Positions 37,033 through 52,110 of a stretch of DNA of 64,000 nucleotides are shown here, piece by piece. Location: the NCBI RefSeq assembly GCF_030463565.1, contig NC_134656.1, positions 3,582,501-3,646,500 of the forward strand. Reading direction: 5' to 3'. This stretch comes from Pelecanus crispus (taxonomy: Eukaryota; Chordata; Aves; Pelecaniformes; Pelecanidae). The position numbers and the translations under genes are program-made. Under the pieces are notes generated by a model. It was not told the origin of the DNA and did not search any database. It was given only the letters and a program-made list of their open reading frames with translations. Each line of letters begins with the position of its first letter. Position 1 is the first letter of the stretch.

Positions 37033-40000
37033 CCATTTTACACACATTAATTGCAGCCTAAAGTAGTGCCCCACAGCCAGGGGCAGCAACCAGCACCTAT
37101 CCTAGTCTAACATCCAATCAACATAAAAACCTTGGTACAGCGGTGACATTTAGCGGTGTGAGGTTTTAGCTTTCTCTCGAGTAAGTTAATGCTGTAAGAC
37201 GCTCTTGAAGTCACTATTTCCATGGCAGTCCTTCCCAGGAGGCAGTACCTGTCCCTCTTCTCATCAGGCTTTGAAGTGGGCTGGAGAGATCTCCATCTCT
37301 CCTTCAAGATGTTCTCCTGCTTCGGAAAAGTAGCTGACCTCTCGAAAAGAAGCAAGGTCAAGTAGTGCTGAGTGCGCGCTCATCTCCTGAATCTCTCTCC
37401 TGCTGCTCTGAGAGACCTGACTTGCATCTATTAATCAGGATGATTGGATGAGCTACCAAAAAAAAACTGTTGACTAGGTAGTGTCTTGAGGAAGACTAAA
37501 ATTACCTCCCTCTGCTGTGCTTGAGCAGTGTGACCAAGGCAAATCAAGAAGCACATTTTTGTTTATAGACTTGTTTTACTGATTTGTCATCATGGGACTA
37601 TTCATGAAGGTCTCAGATTCTTTATGATCTTACTAAACCTGAGAAAATTTCAGTCGCTTCCCTGCAGTTTTCTATTTCTGAAGGAGGAAAGCACATTTGT
37701 ATTTCACAGAGCACCTCTTTTATGCTGGCCAAATCCTTTTGTTTTTTCACTCTCGCTGTGGGCAAGGCATAAATCTAACACAAAACCAGATTTGTCTTTC
37801 TTCCTTTATCACACACTAGCCGTGTGTCCTCCATCAATTACATTTCCTCCCCCAGCTCGTAAGCTGAATGCCAGCAGGACAAAAATTGGAATACAATATG
37901 AATTGGGAGCAACTTGGTCCTCTCATACTCCCAGTGTGAATGGGAGTGCATCGGTACGTCTGCCTTTGTCGGGCAGCTTTAATTGCCAGATGGGTCATTA
38001 CATTGTTATATTACAGTCTGTTTTTTCAGGTCTGTTCCTGCTGACTTTGGGAGCAGCTGAAACAAAGTCCTTTTCCTGTAGGGTACTTGCAGTGGCTCTT
38101 ATTGAGTAAATAGACCAGCAGAAAATTTGTACACATCGTAGCCACCATGCTCAAATCCAGAGACCGCTCCTGGGGGAAAGCTGGGTGGTCAGAAGGGAGC
38201 TGTGTCCCCTTCACCTCCCAGGGCTCTGCTCAGGACAGTGGCTGCTGCTTGGTCCTCTCCCTGGCCCCAGCATCCTCAGCTGCAAAGGAGATCTTGGCTG
38301 CACGTGAAACAGCCTCCATCCTGGACAGCTTCTCGTTCTGGGAAGGACCTTTAATAATCTGCATAATTTCTAGGTGTTTTCTCAGCCCAGCCTGTGTGAT
38401 CTGAGTGTGGCTGTTGGTTTCTCCACAGCACTGCACATTCCGCAGTACATTTGCTGAGACCATCCATTGCTAAGGGTATTTACAGCAAGAAAGAGATGGA
38501 TAGCTGAAGATGTGAAGAGCTGGAGGAGGAAAGGGAAGAAATCTGTTCAGAGGGTAGGAATAAAAAAAGCCCATTCACTCTCAGTCGATGTGTGTATCAC
38601 TTTTTTTTTTCTTTTTCTCTGTGTTGTAAGGATGAAATACAAATGGCTCAGATAAATACAGAAAGGGACAAAAATGAAAGCATGATAGCTGGCGATGCTT
38701 GAAGCTAATTTTTTTTCAAAGGCGGCATGAGAACCGGGTGCAATTGTGCATTTACAGCTGAGTGAGCAATTCCCACGCCTGAAGCTTTAAGACAGGTCAC
38801 TCTCCATGCAAAGATGGATGCAAGGGTTGAACCAGCCAGGAACTGCAGCCGCAGCAGGGCCTGAGAGGCCGGCGATGAGCGTTGTTTCGGCTAGCTTGGT
38901 GCTGCAATAGTGGGGCTTTTGGGGAAAAGAGCAGCTGCTGCAAGAGGTTCCCGGGTGGACACAGTCATCCTGGACATACCCATCCACAGCCAACACCACC
39001 TTCCACAAATAGGGCTATTAAAGCTGGCTGAGATGGGTCTACCTGTGCTGCAATGGGTGCTCAGGGCTGCTGTGGAGACATCACCTTGGGGCTCGAAAGA
39101 TTATTCTATGGGAAACCATGAGCTCCCTAAGAGACAGCGGGGTGATTATTCATGCACAGACTTCCAGACTACTTAAAATGGCCTATTTAATATTTTTACA
39201 GTAATACTATGCACTCTGCTGCTCTTACTGTAGAATTACAGGTGTCAACCTGAGGATGTGGGGGAGGCATGTTTTTGGAGAAAGGCCATTTTGCCAGACA
39301 GATGATACAAACAGAGGGGCTGCAGAGGGACCTGGCATCTCCAAGGAGCTCAGAGGATCTACAGGTTTCAGAGTGCTGACCTGCCGCCTCACAAAACCAT
39401 GAAGGCAAATCAGCAGGTAAATACGCATATAGGAGGGACAGTACGGAAGTACATGTTGGCTCAAGTGACAGGCAAGGAAAGGTGATAGCAGAGAGAAAAA
39501 TCCTAAATCTAGCGGAGATAGAGAGGCAAGTGGATATGAGAGCCATCCTTGGCTGGTGACTATGTCTCTGTGGGCTAATTAAAACCCACTGCATTGAACA
39601 GGTCACATCCCAATGAGCTGCAGGTCCACAGCCTAACTGGACAGCTGGAAGGCCACCGTAACCGCAAATCCGCACGGTCTTTCTGAAAATATTTCCAAGG
39701 CAAAACATATCAAGAAGGTCATGACGCTCTACTGCAAACCATAGCAAAGACAAGTCCTGACTGCATTTCCATTTCTCACAATTGATTTTCTTTTTTTTTT
39801 TTTTAAAGTGCAAAATGAACATGTTGGACCAAATGCTATTGGCTAAGACTGCAAATGAGACTAATAGGCCAAATGTCAGATTTGTTTCTGGTGTAGCTGC
39901 TGAGGAGTCATTACTGAATACAGTCTTTATGTAACCTACTTTGCTTTAAGGCGTAATCCAGCTACCGGATGACTGGCATGAGGAAGATGTTTTGTCTGTG

Positions 40001-43000
40001 GATTGGCTTCTTTTCTGTTATAAATTTCTTTGCACCTTACCCCAAAGCATCTGGCTGTAGCCAGCATTTGAGATTGGCTAAAAGTCTGATGGATGAGGCA
40101 AGTCAGAGGTGCTGGGTTAATTAATTCTTTGGATTCTGTGTGGAGCCATGGCTGCCTGCAAAGATATAAATTGCTATTCCTTAAATTAAGATTCTGATTG
40201 GAGGTTTAGAAAAATCTCTAACTATTTCCCCATGGCAGTTCAAACTCCTGTATAGCAATTTGCAGCCTGTTAACAGTAGGCTGGTTTTTCAGATTTACCT
40301 TTCTCAAAACCGTAAGGTCAGGGGATAAATGGCTGAAAACCTTGACCTAGAAGCTAGAGTAGAAATCAGCTTCCAACATCCTGGCTTCTGCAATGCAAGA
40401 ATCAGGAGCTAAATCTCTGCAGATACCCAGTAACTCATGGTCCTGTTCAAGGATCTGAGTGTGGCTGCGGAGTCTGCTGGTAACATTTTCTGCTCACAGA
40501 GGTTGCAGCTGAAGTTGCTGGCACCTGCTTACACTGGCCTTTGCTATGCATTAACTAAAATAATTTCCTTTTTAAGCACAAGAATTTCAGTGCAAAAATT
40601 GCTGCTTTTATCCCTAAGGCAGGCTTCCTAGACACAAGACTCAATCTCAGGTAGAAAACATTCCTCTCCAAACAGGAATGGAGGCAGTCCTTGCAGAAGA
40701 GGAGGTGATTGAGCAAGATGAAATAAACACAGTGTCATGAATATGACCAGGATTTCCCTGTTAATTACTTAACTGGTTAATTAAGGGGCTATTTTTTTAT
40801 TAAAATTAATTCTAATCTTTGTAAAATACATGGTTTAAAAAGGGGATAGTACAGACATGTTTATCACTGATGCCCTAAGATGTTAATTTCCCACTGTTAT
40901 GACTTGTAATCAAGATTAATTTTCTCTGACTTATCCTCCAAAGGAAAGACTTTACACCAGTTTTGACATTTAAATTACCTTAGATTTGCAAGTCCAATAT
41001 TGTCATAAATATTCATAGCCAAGAATTGAGTATTTAGTCTTTAATTTTTTAAATTTTTAATTCACTACTAAAAACTAGTTTCAGAACAAGCACAGATAAA
41101 TGAAGCACCTTTTATACGGATCACTGGCAGCATCTGGCTTTGCTACCCCAATAGTGAACCGACACATTACGTTTCTGTTTGGTGCTGCTGTTGAACATCC
41201 CATACACCAAAAATTTGATGGTGAAACCATCCTTTGATTGTTTTCCTTACGTCTATTTGCAACAAAGCTACTTTTACACAGAAGTTATTGGACAGCACTG
41301 CCATTGTTTTAGCATGTGTCATTTCCATTACTGCACGAAACGAGGAAAGGTCGGTGCAAGCCACAAAAGCACATCTCCAGGCAGCCGGCAGCTGCCGGCA
41401 CGAACTGCTGCCGTGTGCTGTAGCTGGCATCACTGTGTCTGGTCTCTCCTCTCGGGCAGGCAGAGCATTTAGGCTTTCGCAGTTATACAAACAGCAGATG
41501 CTTGACTTGCCCTGGATGCCGTCCCTATGTACACAAACCCCAGCTTGGCAAGGGCGAGATGCCTGCTGAAAAGAGATGCCCAGGGATTTGTGGAAAAAAT
41601 GCCTTTTTGGCGCTTCCTGGCTTTTACCCTGTGAGCTCACTTGTATGTACTGACCCTTCCCTGGCCCCCAGCTTGTGCCCAGGGTGCTGGTGGGTCAGCC
41701 TAACTGCACTGCCCACAGAGCAGGCTCTGGGCTGAGGCAGGAGCTCCATACCCTCCAGCAGTAACGGCGAGGTGCGCTCTCGCCGCTCTTCTCCAGCCAC
41801 CCCGTTCATTCTGTCTCTTTGGCACCATTTCAGGGACTGAGGAGAAAGCCGCGTTGCTTCACATGGGGACTGGCAGCCTCCCAGGGGTGATGTGCCAAAC
41901 TCCATCCATCTTCCCTGTGCAGAGTTTCAGCTGCTGGCAGAAACCCAGGTGAGAAGCAGAAGTGAGATGCTCCAGCCCCTGCCCTTGGTGGTGTGGGTCT
42001 CTCTGGTGGTCAATTTCTGTCTCAAGATGTTTTAAAGATACTCCATTTTTCTCCAGGTTTTTGTGAGAACATGGGTCGATGTGGGATGGAAAGAAGGACA
42101 GGATCAGCCCATACGTCGAGAGAGGGCTGGCTCTGCTCAGAGCTTCACAGCCGAAAGCCAATGGATCCTTCCAGGCAAGTACCTGCACAAGTCAGTCTCA
42201 ATAAAGGGCAAATTGGCTTTCTAATGAAATGTTCTCCTCATTTCAGTGACTGATGACTTCTTCGATTTTTTTATATCTGATACCTTCCAAATACAGTTAA
42301 TTTCTCCAGTCTTTTTTCTCCCTTCAACAGTAAGGCAGGGACAGAGAACCAGCAGTATTACTGTCCACTCCTCAAAAACATTACTATTTGCAAAAAAAGT
42401 CTACTACAACCCCAAGATTCAGAGTGACCCCTCCTACCCTTAACCCAAGGAATGTGTTTTAAGGATAAGCAGCTACTTCTGAGACAAGCCACTGTCAATG
42501 CTTTAACTAATACAGGATGGAATATGACACATATTGCTTTTATGGCACACTAGGATAGCCCCCTGCTCACACCCACCCCAAGGACTATAGGTACGTCTCC
42601 TGCTGCCAGGCACCCACGGGTGTTAGTGTCCTATCTTCTTGTGTCAGCATCTTTGCACCACAGGGACCAAACTGACTCACGCTTGCTAACCTCTTAACGG
42701 GCAAGATATACTCAGATTGATTTTCTGATATATACGTGAGGTGTCTGCTCCTCCCTGAGATCAAAGGACATGCTGGCGCAGGAAGTCACCAAGATCTTTT
42801 GTTTGCTTGCTTGTTTTTCAGTTCAGTTCAGTTCATTATTTTAATAAAAGATATTTTCTCTGCCTACAAAATCATGCCTCACAATGGATGACAGAAGCAG
42901 TCCTAGTATTATTTATCTCTTCCAGTTGAAAAGAAACTGCTTGCAATGAGGGCCCAAACTATTAGAGGGGTGGACTATTCACTTGAGATCTGAGTGTGGC

Positions 43001-46000
43001 CTTAGAAAATGAACCCTCCAAGTTTTGAAGATGTGAGGAGGGTCGTAAAAGATCTGGGATTCCACATTTGGGTCTGTCTCTGCCAAAAATACAGAAAAAT
43101 GTAATTATTTGGTGGGCTGATGTTCCCTCTGGTCAACACCTAGGACTAAATTGAATGCTAGGATGATAAATTTAAGTCCTTCCAGATTCACTTTCCATGA
43201 AGGACCAAGTCATGAGAAGGATGAGCATCAAAACTGGTAAAGATGAAGCTCTTCAGCTCTGAATTTTGAGAAACTCCACTTGAACCACAGTGGTTAGAGA
43301 AGACACGTAAGAAATCTCGGACTCTGTTCTCCCAAATAACTCATTGCAATGTAGGAAGAGATGCTCCTGTGTCAGTCTGGCAGAAAAAAAATGACAACAG
43401 CCTGAAACTTCTTGATTTCTGATTCAGTAAAAACTGAGAGTCTTTTAAGTGACAAGTTCTCATAAATAATTCCATCTAATGGAAGATACTTCGGTAATTG
43501 CGATATTTTAATTTCAGCCCTTTAAGTGCAGAGAATTCTCATTAGCACTCACTATTCAGGTACTGCAATGAATTTTCATGGCGAGAGAATAGCGTACTTA
43601 GCTCTGAAATGGTGGAAGTACATTGAATTTATTCAGCATTTTATGGACAAAGACATTAAGTGATTCATTAAGCAAAACTGTCCATTCCCTTCTGGGTAGA
43701 AGAAAGTTTTTATTATTCCTGTTTTTAAGGTAAATAAATGGAGGCAGAAAATAACTAGATCTGATCTAAACCTCTTCACAAGCATTTTCACAATTACTTT
43801 CTCTGTTTTCTAACAAGATTTATTTTTAAATGAAACCTCCAAGTGACCCTGGGAAGTCTGACTTTCCATACCTCAGTCTAATTCCCATGTAATATTGCTT
43901 TGACTAAAGGCAATAAAAACATCCACAGGGGAGCGGAAATGCCAGGCTGCTAGACTGAGTACACAGATATTATAAATGAATAAAGCAAAATTTAGATTTC
44001 AGGAAAAAAGCATACCACTTCACAAATGCAGAGAGAATCTGGCCCGCTAGTGACATTCATGGTTGTTTAAAGGACTTTGCAGTACCTTGGAGAAGTGACT
44101 CTTCTAATTGCCTTATGTTGCTAACTCTGAAAACAAGTCATGGAAATTAAAACATCCATGTCCACAATTATTCCACCGGCACTGAAAGTGCTGAAGGAGG
44201 AGGAGGGATATTAAAGCAGGGTGGGCAACAATGAAGGTGAGTGCTTGTTTTACACCAAACTCTGATCTCTGTTGTGAAGCAATGGGTCATAATGTCTCGG
44301 GCAAGGGGAGCTCAGCAAGGGTGGCGTGGTGGGCAAAGCATCACTTGGCTTTGTTTAAGATCCAAATTAAACATCCTCAAGACCCAACTCCCTGCTGGGC
44401 TGTTGTTTACGATCAACATGTGAGTGATGGAGAAGAGGGCACTCACCAAAGCAGAGCCAGATCGCAGCCAGCCCGGAGGATTTGCGGTGCGTCGCTTTAT
44501 CACTGCTGTGAATGTTTGCCTTTGGGGATGTTTTAGACATGCTGCTTCTCCTTGCTTACACAGACAGAGCGCCGCGGCTGGGTCCCCCAGATCCAGACAT
44601 CTCCACATGCAGGTGCATTTCTCCTGCCTTCTCTTATTGCCTTCCTTGACCACCTGAATCTTGCAGGGTTTGCTGCTGGTTACCTTCATTTCTTTCTCAT
44701 CAGATCCAACTCTATTTGATATTGTCCTTTTTATTTGTTCGTATAGCAACTTTCCATCCCCAGCCCCAATCATGCTGCAATCCCCCTCTGAGGCTATCCA
44801 GCCTGTTTTTGAAAATACCTCTCTTCTCCATTACTTACAGCTCTTATTCACTTCACCTTCTGTTTCCTGCACTGCTTAATTTGGAAAAGCATAGCTCCAA
44901 TGACAGGGTTATGCCAACTTTGACCGCTTTATCAGCTTCACAGCTCATACGAGGGAGCTGAGAAGTGTAGGTCACTCCTCACTCACCCCAGACCCATGGG
45001 CAGTACATCGAGGTCTCTGCAACTCGTTGCTACAAGCGGCCAAGGCTGTTGGCTCTGCAATAGCTCTTTCAGGGTAATTTTCAAACAACCTTCTCTGATC
45101 TTTTCTCCTTTTGCATGAAGAAATGGCTTTTCTTATAAACGTGTGCATGTGATACCAGGACCAGCTTTAATTCTAAAGGTAGAGTTCAAACCTAATTCGA
45201 GTGCATCAAAATGTTTCACAGGCAAGGACGTGTCTGAGGCTCGTTGAAAAGGCATTCAGAAGTTCTGCTCTGCTGCACAGCTGTTGGTAAAGCAGGGATC
45301 GTACAGATGAAAAAAAGGATTTGTCTGACCTTTAATGATACAGTCAGTCTCACAACCTAAGAACAAAAATAAAGTGCCTGAACCAAACATAAAGAGGGAG
45401 AGGCACCAGCCACTTGAGTGCTATTTGGATTATTATATTTAGAGCCTATTAGAGAACTTATTAAATACTCTTCTCCCAGCGTCTCCCTGGCATATAAATG
45501 GCACAGACAAGGAAAAACATTTGATCTTTAGCACTGAAGGAACATGAGCAGACTGAAAAAAGACACACTGGAAGACAGATACTTTAAACAAAATGAATCA
45601 AGAGAGAATGCCAAGAAGATTGCACCTCACTTTTAGGGGACAATTTATGTCTATGTTTACTTATTTATTATGCATTAATTAAAATGCTTAACAGAAATGG
45701 AACCTGGCTCAGTGTTGATAAAGCCAAATCAGACATGCTTTGGCTCAGTGCAGTGAGACAGTGAAAGCTGTATGAAAAATATAACCAGAAAGATCTGTTA
45801 GGAGCATTTAAAAGCTCTGTGCATTTAAGGACATATTACACACTGTCATAAGGTAATGAAAAGTACAGAGAGTGAGTAGATGCAGGAATACAAGTTATAA
45901 AGACGACTGAAAAATGTCTTTGTCCTGTAAGGAGTTTCTAATAGTTGAAGCGGTCCTAACTGCCATGATTAAGAGAAAGAGCAAATCTTGTGCCCCTTGA

Positions 46001-47718
46001 AGCTTGTTATAGCTGTGTTGCCACCTGTGAGTAGCTGCTATACACACCCTCGCTGCAAAAGGCCCCCTCCTGCAGAACGAAGCCTCTAAACCAAGTGGTA
46101 ACACGCTGTGCTCCTACTTCTGGAGATCCCTGATTCAAGCTCCAGCAACTCACACAGGTCACCCAGGTGAAGGCTGATGCAAAAAGATGGGGAGATATGA
46201 ACCTGAAGGTACAGGATTCTGCCCTTGCTGAAGTATACAGCAGTTATAGACAGCTAACCTTCTTCTGAGAATGGTGAATCTGATGAAAAATGAATTTCTG
46301 GAAGGAAACCAAAAGCTACTTGAGGATTCATGTTATAATTCAATAAACAGTATTGACAAAAAAAGGGGGGGAAATGTTGAACTATTTCAGTGTTTTCAAA
46401 TAAACACTTGTCTTCTCTCTGGAAACACTAACACATTTCATTTCAAAATATTAAGTAAAAAAACATGCTGAACTTCTGTTTTATTTCAGAATTGTCCTAA
46501 GCTAAAAAAGAAAGCAGACAAAGATGGGTTATAAGCCAAAAATTAAGAAAGGTGTTTCACCTCAGCTCAAACTAGATGTTTTATTTGCAAAGTGCTGTAG
46601 GTCAACCCCAAATTAATTGCTTTTTAAATCTCATCCCTGATAAATTTCTTAATTCTTTCTTCTCAGTTTGACCCGAACACATTTTTTTTCCTTTGAAAAT
46701 TAGTTATTTCACTGTGAAACTACAAAGTTCATCATTCTCCCAAGTGCAGGAGGAACGCCTCCAGTGGAAAGCGAGGATGAAGGAGAAATAGTGTCTCTGG
46801 CCCATAAGCAGGGGGAGCAGGAATGCAGCTCTTGCCATGGCAGATGCATCTCCACAGTCTTTGACTCCATTTTTCCTGTGATAAGCACTAAAGACTAAGA
46901 ACAGTAGGGAGGATCAGCCTCTCCTGCCGCTGCAGTCCAGAGAGAACACACCAGTATCTGGGGAAAGCCAGGGCAGAGCTGTCTCACCCTCTTCTGCACC
47001 CCAGGGCTATCTCTGTATCCTGCAGCAATGCTCTGCTGGGCAATTTCATTAGAATTAGGCAGAAACATCTCCAGAAGCACATCTATGCAAGTGACAGCTG
47101 ACTCCTTGGTAATGACAGCTTTAGAGACAATTATGACAGGCAATTATTTAGTAAGAACTGGCATTTTTCATGAAAATAATTATATTGATGAAGGACAAGG
47201 ATATTTTAGCTTAGAGTCTCCAGCTTTTCAGCCAAGCCCATCTTGACGGTTGACAGTCCTGACTACATTACCCTGACTAACCAGCTCTAGACCGTTCATA
47301 CTCATGGCAAGCCTTGTTTGATGTACCATCAAAATCTAATCAATGAAATCAGGCCAGCATCCCCATAAACACAAATACAGTGCCCACTTCAGGCAGAAAA
47401 CCTACCATCAGACTTCAGAACATCATCAGGCATTGCAGGTGGATGTCATGGGTCTTCATAGCCCTGCACATTCATTCCCCTCCAGCTTTTCATGCCTTCT
47501 TTTTACGCAACATGCCATGGAGGTCATCCACCTGTCCTGATCTCATTCTGGAGCCTGCTTATCCAATATCTTTCCAGGCTCCTAATATCAAAGTTCAAGA
47601 TTTCTCCCAAAACATCAGTGCTTTTGTGAGGTTCAGATTTTGAGTGTGAAGGTTGTGACAAGAAGACAACCTTGTTTTCAAAGGTGAACCAACAGTGCCT
47701 TCAGAGTATTTTGGCCAC

Positions 47719-47738
47719 AAAAAAAAAAAAAAAAAAAA
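47719..47738. repeat. A20 homopolymer
   Basis: Twenty consecutive A residues on the plus strand. I checked upstream for a processed pseudogene body ending in this tract and did not recognise one. Confidence 0.9.
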
Positions 47739-49769
47739 TCTAGTATTGGAAGGAAGAAAGTTCATCTGGACTGAAGCAAAGGAGGAGGAAACAGTCTGTC
47801 TTGGTGAGGGATCCTGAATAGCCTCGGCTGTATTAGGCCCCATAGTTTATACAGAATAAAACTAAGGATCATTACACTGCCATGTCATTTGCATGCTACT
47901 TTAAAAAAAACTCATGCCATGTTACTTTAGCATTTCCTGGTGATTTAGTAACATTTTACAGCTCTTTACAAAACCTTTTCTACATTATAATTCATTGGGG
48001 AATTTCATCTAATTTGGTGCATGTGAGAAATGAGTGGGTGGAAGTGGGACATCTATATCCAACTAGGTTCAAACCAGCTTTTGGGACTGGTCTGTGCTGC
48101 AGCTGGACAGGCAGTTCCTTTAGCTCCGAACATACTCATTCACTGCCCTTTCCACTTAGTTTATTTATCTAACACAAGGTGTTTGTAAATTGTGATTAAT
48201 GGCAAAAACATGCTGCTCTGTTTGCAGACTCTGTCAATCGATGAATGACAGAAGCACAGAGATCTCCCAATTTCTAAATGAAGTCGCTACGTTGGATCAT
48301 GAAAGCAGCAAGTTCATCAAACCAGAGGTGGTGATGGCTCATCTTTATGTCAGGAAGCAGCAATGGAGCTTCACTCAAGTATTTTTATTCTTTCCTGAGT
48401 TCCAGCAGACCAAAAAAATAAAGGCCACTGGAAGATTGGTGTGCAAATGGGGTTTTTTTTCTAGCCAGCTGCTGGAAAAGCACCAGTTATCTCCAGCAGA
48501 TGACTGCCTGGCTCCAAAAGTTCAGGAGGTAGCCTCTGTAGTTAAAACACAGCTGGTGAACATGAAAAGCAGTCACAAGGAAAACCACAAGATGAATCAC
48601 AAGCCTATGGTACATGGAAAGAGTGGGCTGGTCTGGGCTTGCTCTGCCATGAGCAATGTGCAGCCTCAACCAAAGGCCTCCAACTATCCGGACCAGCTCC
48701 CTTGTCTGTAAGGCAGGGAAGGATGTGATATGTGCCTGGAGCAGTCTTTATTTCTCGGCTGAGAAGCATTTTGAGCAAATCCCCAACAGGTATAAACTGT
48801 GGCACCACAGGTATGTGAACTGACCTCAGCAGAGCAATACCAGTTTTTCCAAGCTGATAATCCATCTTGCAGTGGGCCCTGAGTACACTAAACACCGTGC
48901 CACCCATGTGCAAAGGACTGGGACCAGGCCACAGTGCCTAAAATTTCAACACACTTCTAATGCTTAGAGATGGGAAGAGGCACCAACCCAACCTTTTGCT
49001 GCAATCCTCCTTTCTTAGCATGTCTCCAGCCACAGCTGCTTGCCACCCAGCTCAGGGAAGACTTCTTAGGAAATTATTAAGGTTATTAGAAAAAGCTTAT
49101 GAATGCTTAGTCATTAGCATCTCTGATGCTCATCACCATTTTAAGACCTCACTGTCCTGCACAGATTAGGCTCTCCTCCCTTTGGGGGAAGGCAAGGCTC
49201 ACACAGCCATGGCACAGAGTGTCTGATTTGAGTCATGCAACAATGAACCCTTCCGGCTGCTGAAGATGTAAGGATATTGGTCTGAAGGATATTGGAAGGC
49301 TATGGTTCTCGACTTCAAAAAAACCTCGGATGGCCAAAACTCATCAAGGATGGCCAGGAGAAAAGATAAAAATGAAGAGGATATGCGGGACCCCAAGAGG
49401 TCCTGGTGAATCCTCATTCCCTGGCTACACAAGGCCGCACTGAGGTCTGGGCAGACTTAGGATCTGCTCAGGGTAGAGCTCAGCACCAGGCAGGAACCAC
49501 CCAGTCCCAGCATGGGCAGCCCTCACAATTTCTTCTCTCTTTAGCTTCTTTTTCAGCCTCCCCTCCCTATTGCTTCTGATTTTTCATCTTTGGCCTCACG
49601 CTCTGCTTTGGGCCTAGGATAAAATATTTGGAGCTGCTACAATCAGAGTTCCGGGGAAGGTCCTGCGGGGTTGGAGGACACAGGTGGGAGCCTGTGACGT
49701 GCCCAGGGAAGCCTGGCCAGGGACACTTCTCCCCATGTCCTCTCCCAGATGTCTCCTGGTGGCATCAAC

Positions 49770-49795
49770 ACACAATGACATAACACAATGACATA
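49770..49795. repeat. 13-bp perfect tandem duplication
   Basis: ACACAATGACATA occurs twice without a gap (49770-49782 and 49783-49795). It is a small slippage product in intron 1. Confidence 0.9.
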
Positions 49796-52059
49796 AATAA
49801 GCCAGATAGTGCTGTCATGACTTGCACTTTCCCTCTTCATGCTTGTTGAGCAACTCTTGCTGTTTTGATGGATCTCTCTCTGCAGGGAGTATCAAATATT
49901 TTCATTCTCCAGGTATCATCTGGGCTGAGATTAGTCATTCTTGACACAGGCATTTTCCAGCTAACAGATTAAGTTTCTCCTACTGGGCACAAAATATTTG
50001 GATGTTGTCTTGCAAGATTTAATGAATTGTTTGAAGTCTGCTGTGCACTGAGGCTCCTTTACTCCTGCAAGGAAGGGCTGTTGGTGCAGCTCAGAAGAGA
50101 TGGAAGGAAAGCTAACTGGGAATTGCCGGTGTTGGTGAGCTGCTGCCCTCCTGCCAGTCCCTCTCCTGAGGTGGAAGATGGAGCTAGATCCAAAACAGGA
50201 GAAAAGTGGCAAATGTGAGCACAGCATTAACGCCCAAAGGCTCACACAGCCACTGGGAACTGCTGGGGCCAAGGGTTTATGCAGCAGTCCTCATGCTTTG
50301 AAAAATGATTTCCTCCCCTTCCTTTTGGCCAGAGCAGTGATTGCTGTTCGTTGGTTTAGACAGTGAAAGAGTGGGATATTTTGGAAAGAAAGAAAATAAT
50401 AATAATATCTGGGAACATTTCCATTTCCCTCAAATCTTGCTTAACTTGATTTAAGGTTTTATTAAGGACACGGAATTGTTGACAATAAAATTATTTCTCT
50501 GTGCTGGGAGAGGTAAAGCAGATTGTTACACACAAAGAGAAGGGAGCTGACTGCTCTCATAAATAAGTCAATGTGTTACTCTTGCTAGACTGGAAATGGA
50601 ATGACAGCTCTTCCAGATGCTGATGCTCTACTTCTCTGTGACCTTCGGTAAACTTAAATTTGCTAAAAATACCCTACAAAAGCACACGTGCTTCAGGGCT
50701 ACAGAGACAGCTGGAGCAGGGGAGATTTTAAATGATCAGATTCCAGCTCCCCACCTCAAAACCCAGCCACGTTGAGTATTGCACCTCTGCTCCCTTTTAA
50801 CATGCCCAGATCTCCACTGATCATCTCCGCCGTGCCCGATGTGCTTTGTGTCCAGGGAGCGGGGAAGGGCAATGGAGCCTGAGGCTGCTGAGCCCCCCAA
50901 GGTTGCTGTGGGTGTGTGCCTGCTGCATGCTGGCTGTTTGAGGAGCAAATCATGGCATATGAAGGGAGAAAAGGGCCGCTGAGCCTGCTGCATTATTTAG
51001 GGAGAAGATTATTTCAGATTATGTTTCTAATAGGGTTGTCTGCATACACACCCCGTCTCACTCTCCTCCCTCCCCTGCCTTGACACACCAAAGGGGCAGG
51101 CGCATGGCCGTGATAAAACTTGCAATGAAAATTAAAGGGAACAGGAGATGGAAGCATATTAAATTCCAAAGCAGAGCTTCGTTTTGGGATGAAAGTTCCC
51201 TCATTCCTCAAAATGCAGCTCATGTGCTGCCAGCAACTACCCCAGCAGCCAGCAAGGGCATGTCACCATCCCCCCTGAGACCCAACGGAGGAAACAAATC
51301 AAGTGTCATCAAGACCCAGGCTTTTTCTCCCCTTTATTTGCAATTTGATGTCTGAGATGCGCAAGGAAAGAGAAAACATCAATATGACAGGGTGATTAAT
51401 GCTTATCTTTACTCACACAGAGAATAAGTCACCAATCAGCCACTCTGTCCCTATCTCCTTATTTAAAATGCAAACTAACATGAATGAAACAATAACATTT
51501 TAATTAGATGGAAATAGAAAAGCTACAGGAGAATAATATTGTTGCAGCAGTCTGAGGTTCCCAAGCCACATGTGATTACTTTGACAGATAACACCACTAA
51601 AGGAGAGTTAAACAGCACAGTTTCCACAACACTTTTTGTACCGCTCCGTGTCTCTTCCCATTTAAGGTGTTAGAAACCCGGGACAACTAGGGTGGGAAAA
51701 CTTGCCTTCCAGCACAGCAAGGACAGCCTTCTGGGGAGCGGACCCAGCCCACACTCCAACCCTTCCTGCCACATTACCTGTCTTGCATTAAAACAGAAGA
51801 AAAATAAACCCCACAGCTCTAAACCAGGCGATGCCCACAAAGTGTTACAGGACATGAACCATGATGCAAACCTGGCTGTGCAGGAACACGGCCTGACATG
51901 GAGCCGTGGTGGTGGAAAGAGGAGCTGGGTCACATTGCCAGGGTGGCTTGTGTCCCTGACCAGGGCATGGTGAGGAAGAGAGAGAGCAGCAGCGGCTACC
52001 CATGGCTTGGAGGTGGTCACCCCAATCAATGAAGTTTCTGCATATATGAAGCTGGCATT

Positions 52060-52110
52060 AAAAAAAAAAAAAGAAAGAAAAAAAAGAAAAAAAAAAAAAA
52101 GAAAGGAAAA
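52060..52110. repeat. A-rich tract with AAAG/AAAAG units
   Basis: Fifty-one bases of A with scattered single G residues. It is a low-complexity intronic tract with no recognised element next to it. Confidence 0.9.

Noticed and set aside
39196..39822. 208-codon minus-strand open frame
   Set aside because: It begins in a Lys run encoded by a T-homopolymer region and shows no recognisable protein family.
47719..47738. A20 tract as the tail of a processed pseudogene
   Set aside because: No coding-like sequence or flanking duplication was seen next to it.
48199..48711. 170-codon plus-strand open frame with Lys/His-rich C terminus
   Set aside because: No recognised domain, no splice context and no promoter evidence. 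A single frame of this size is plausible by chance in 64 kb.
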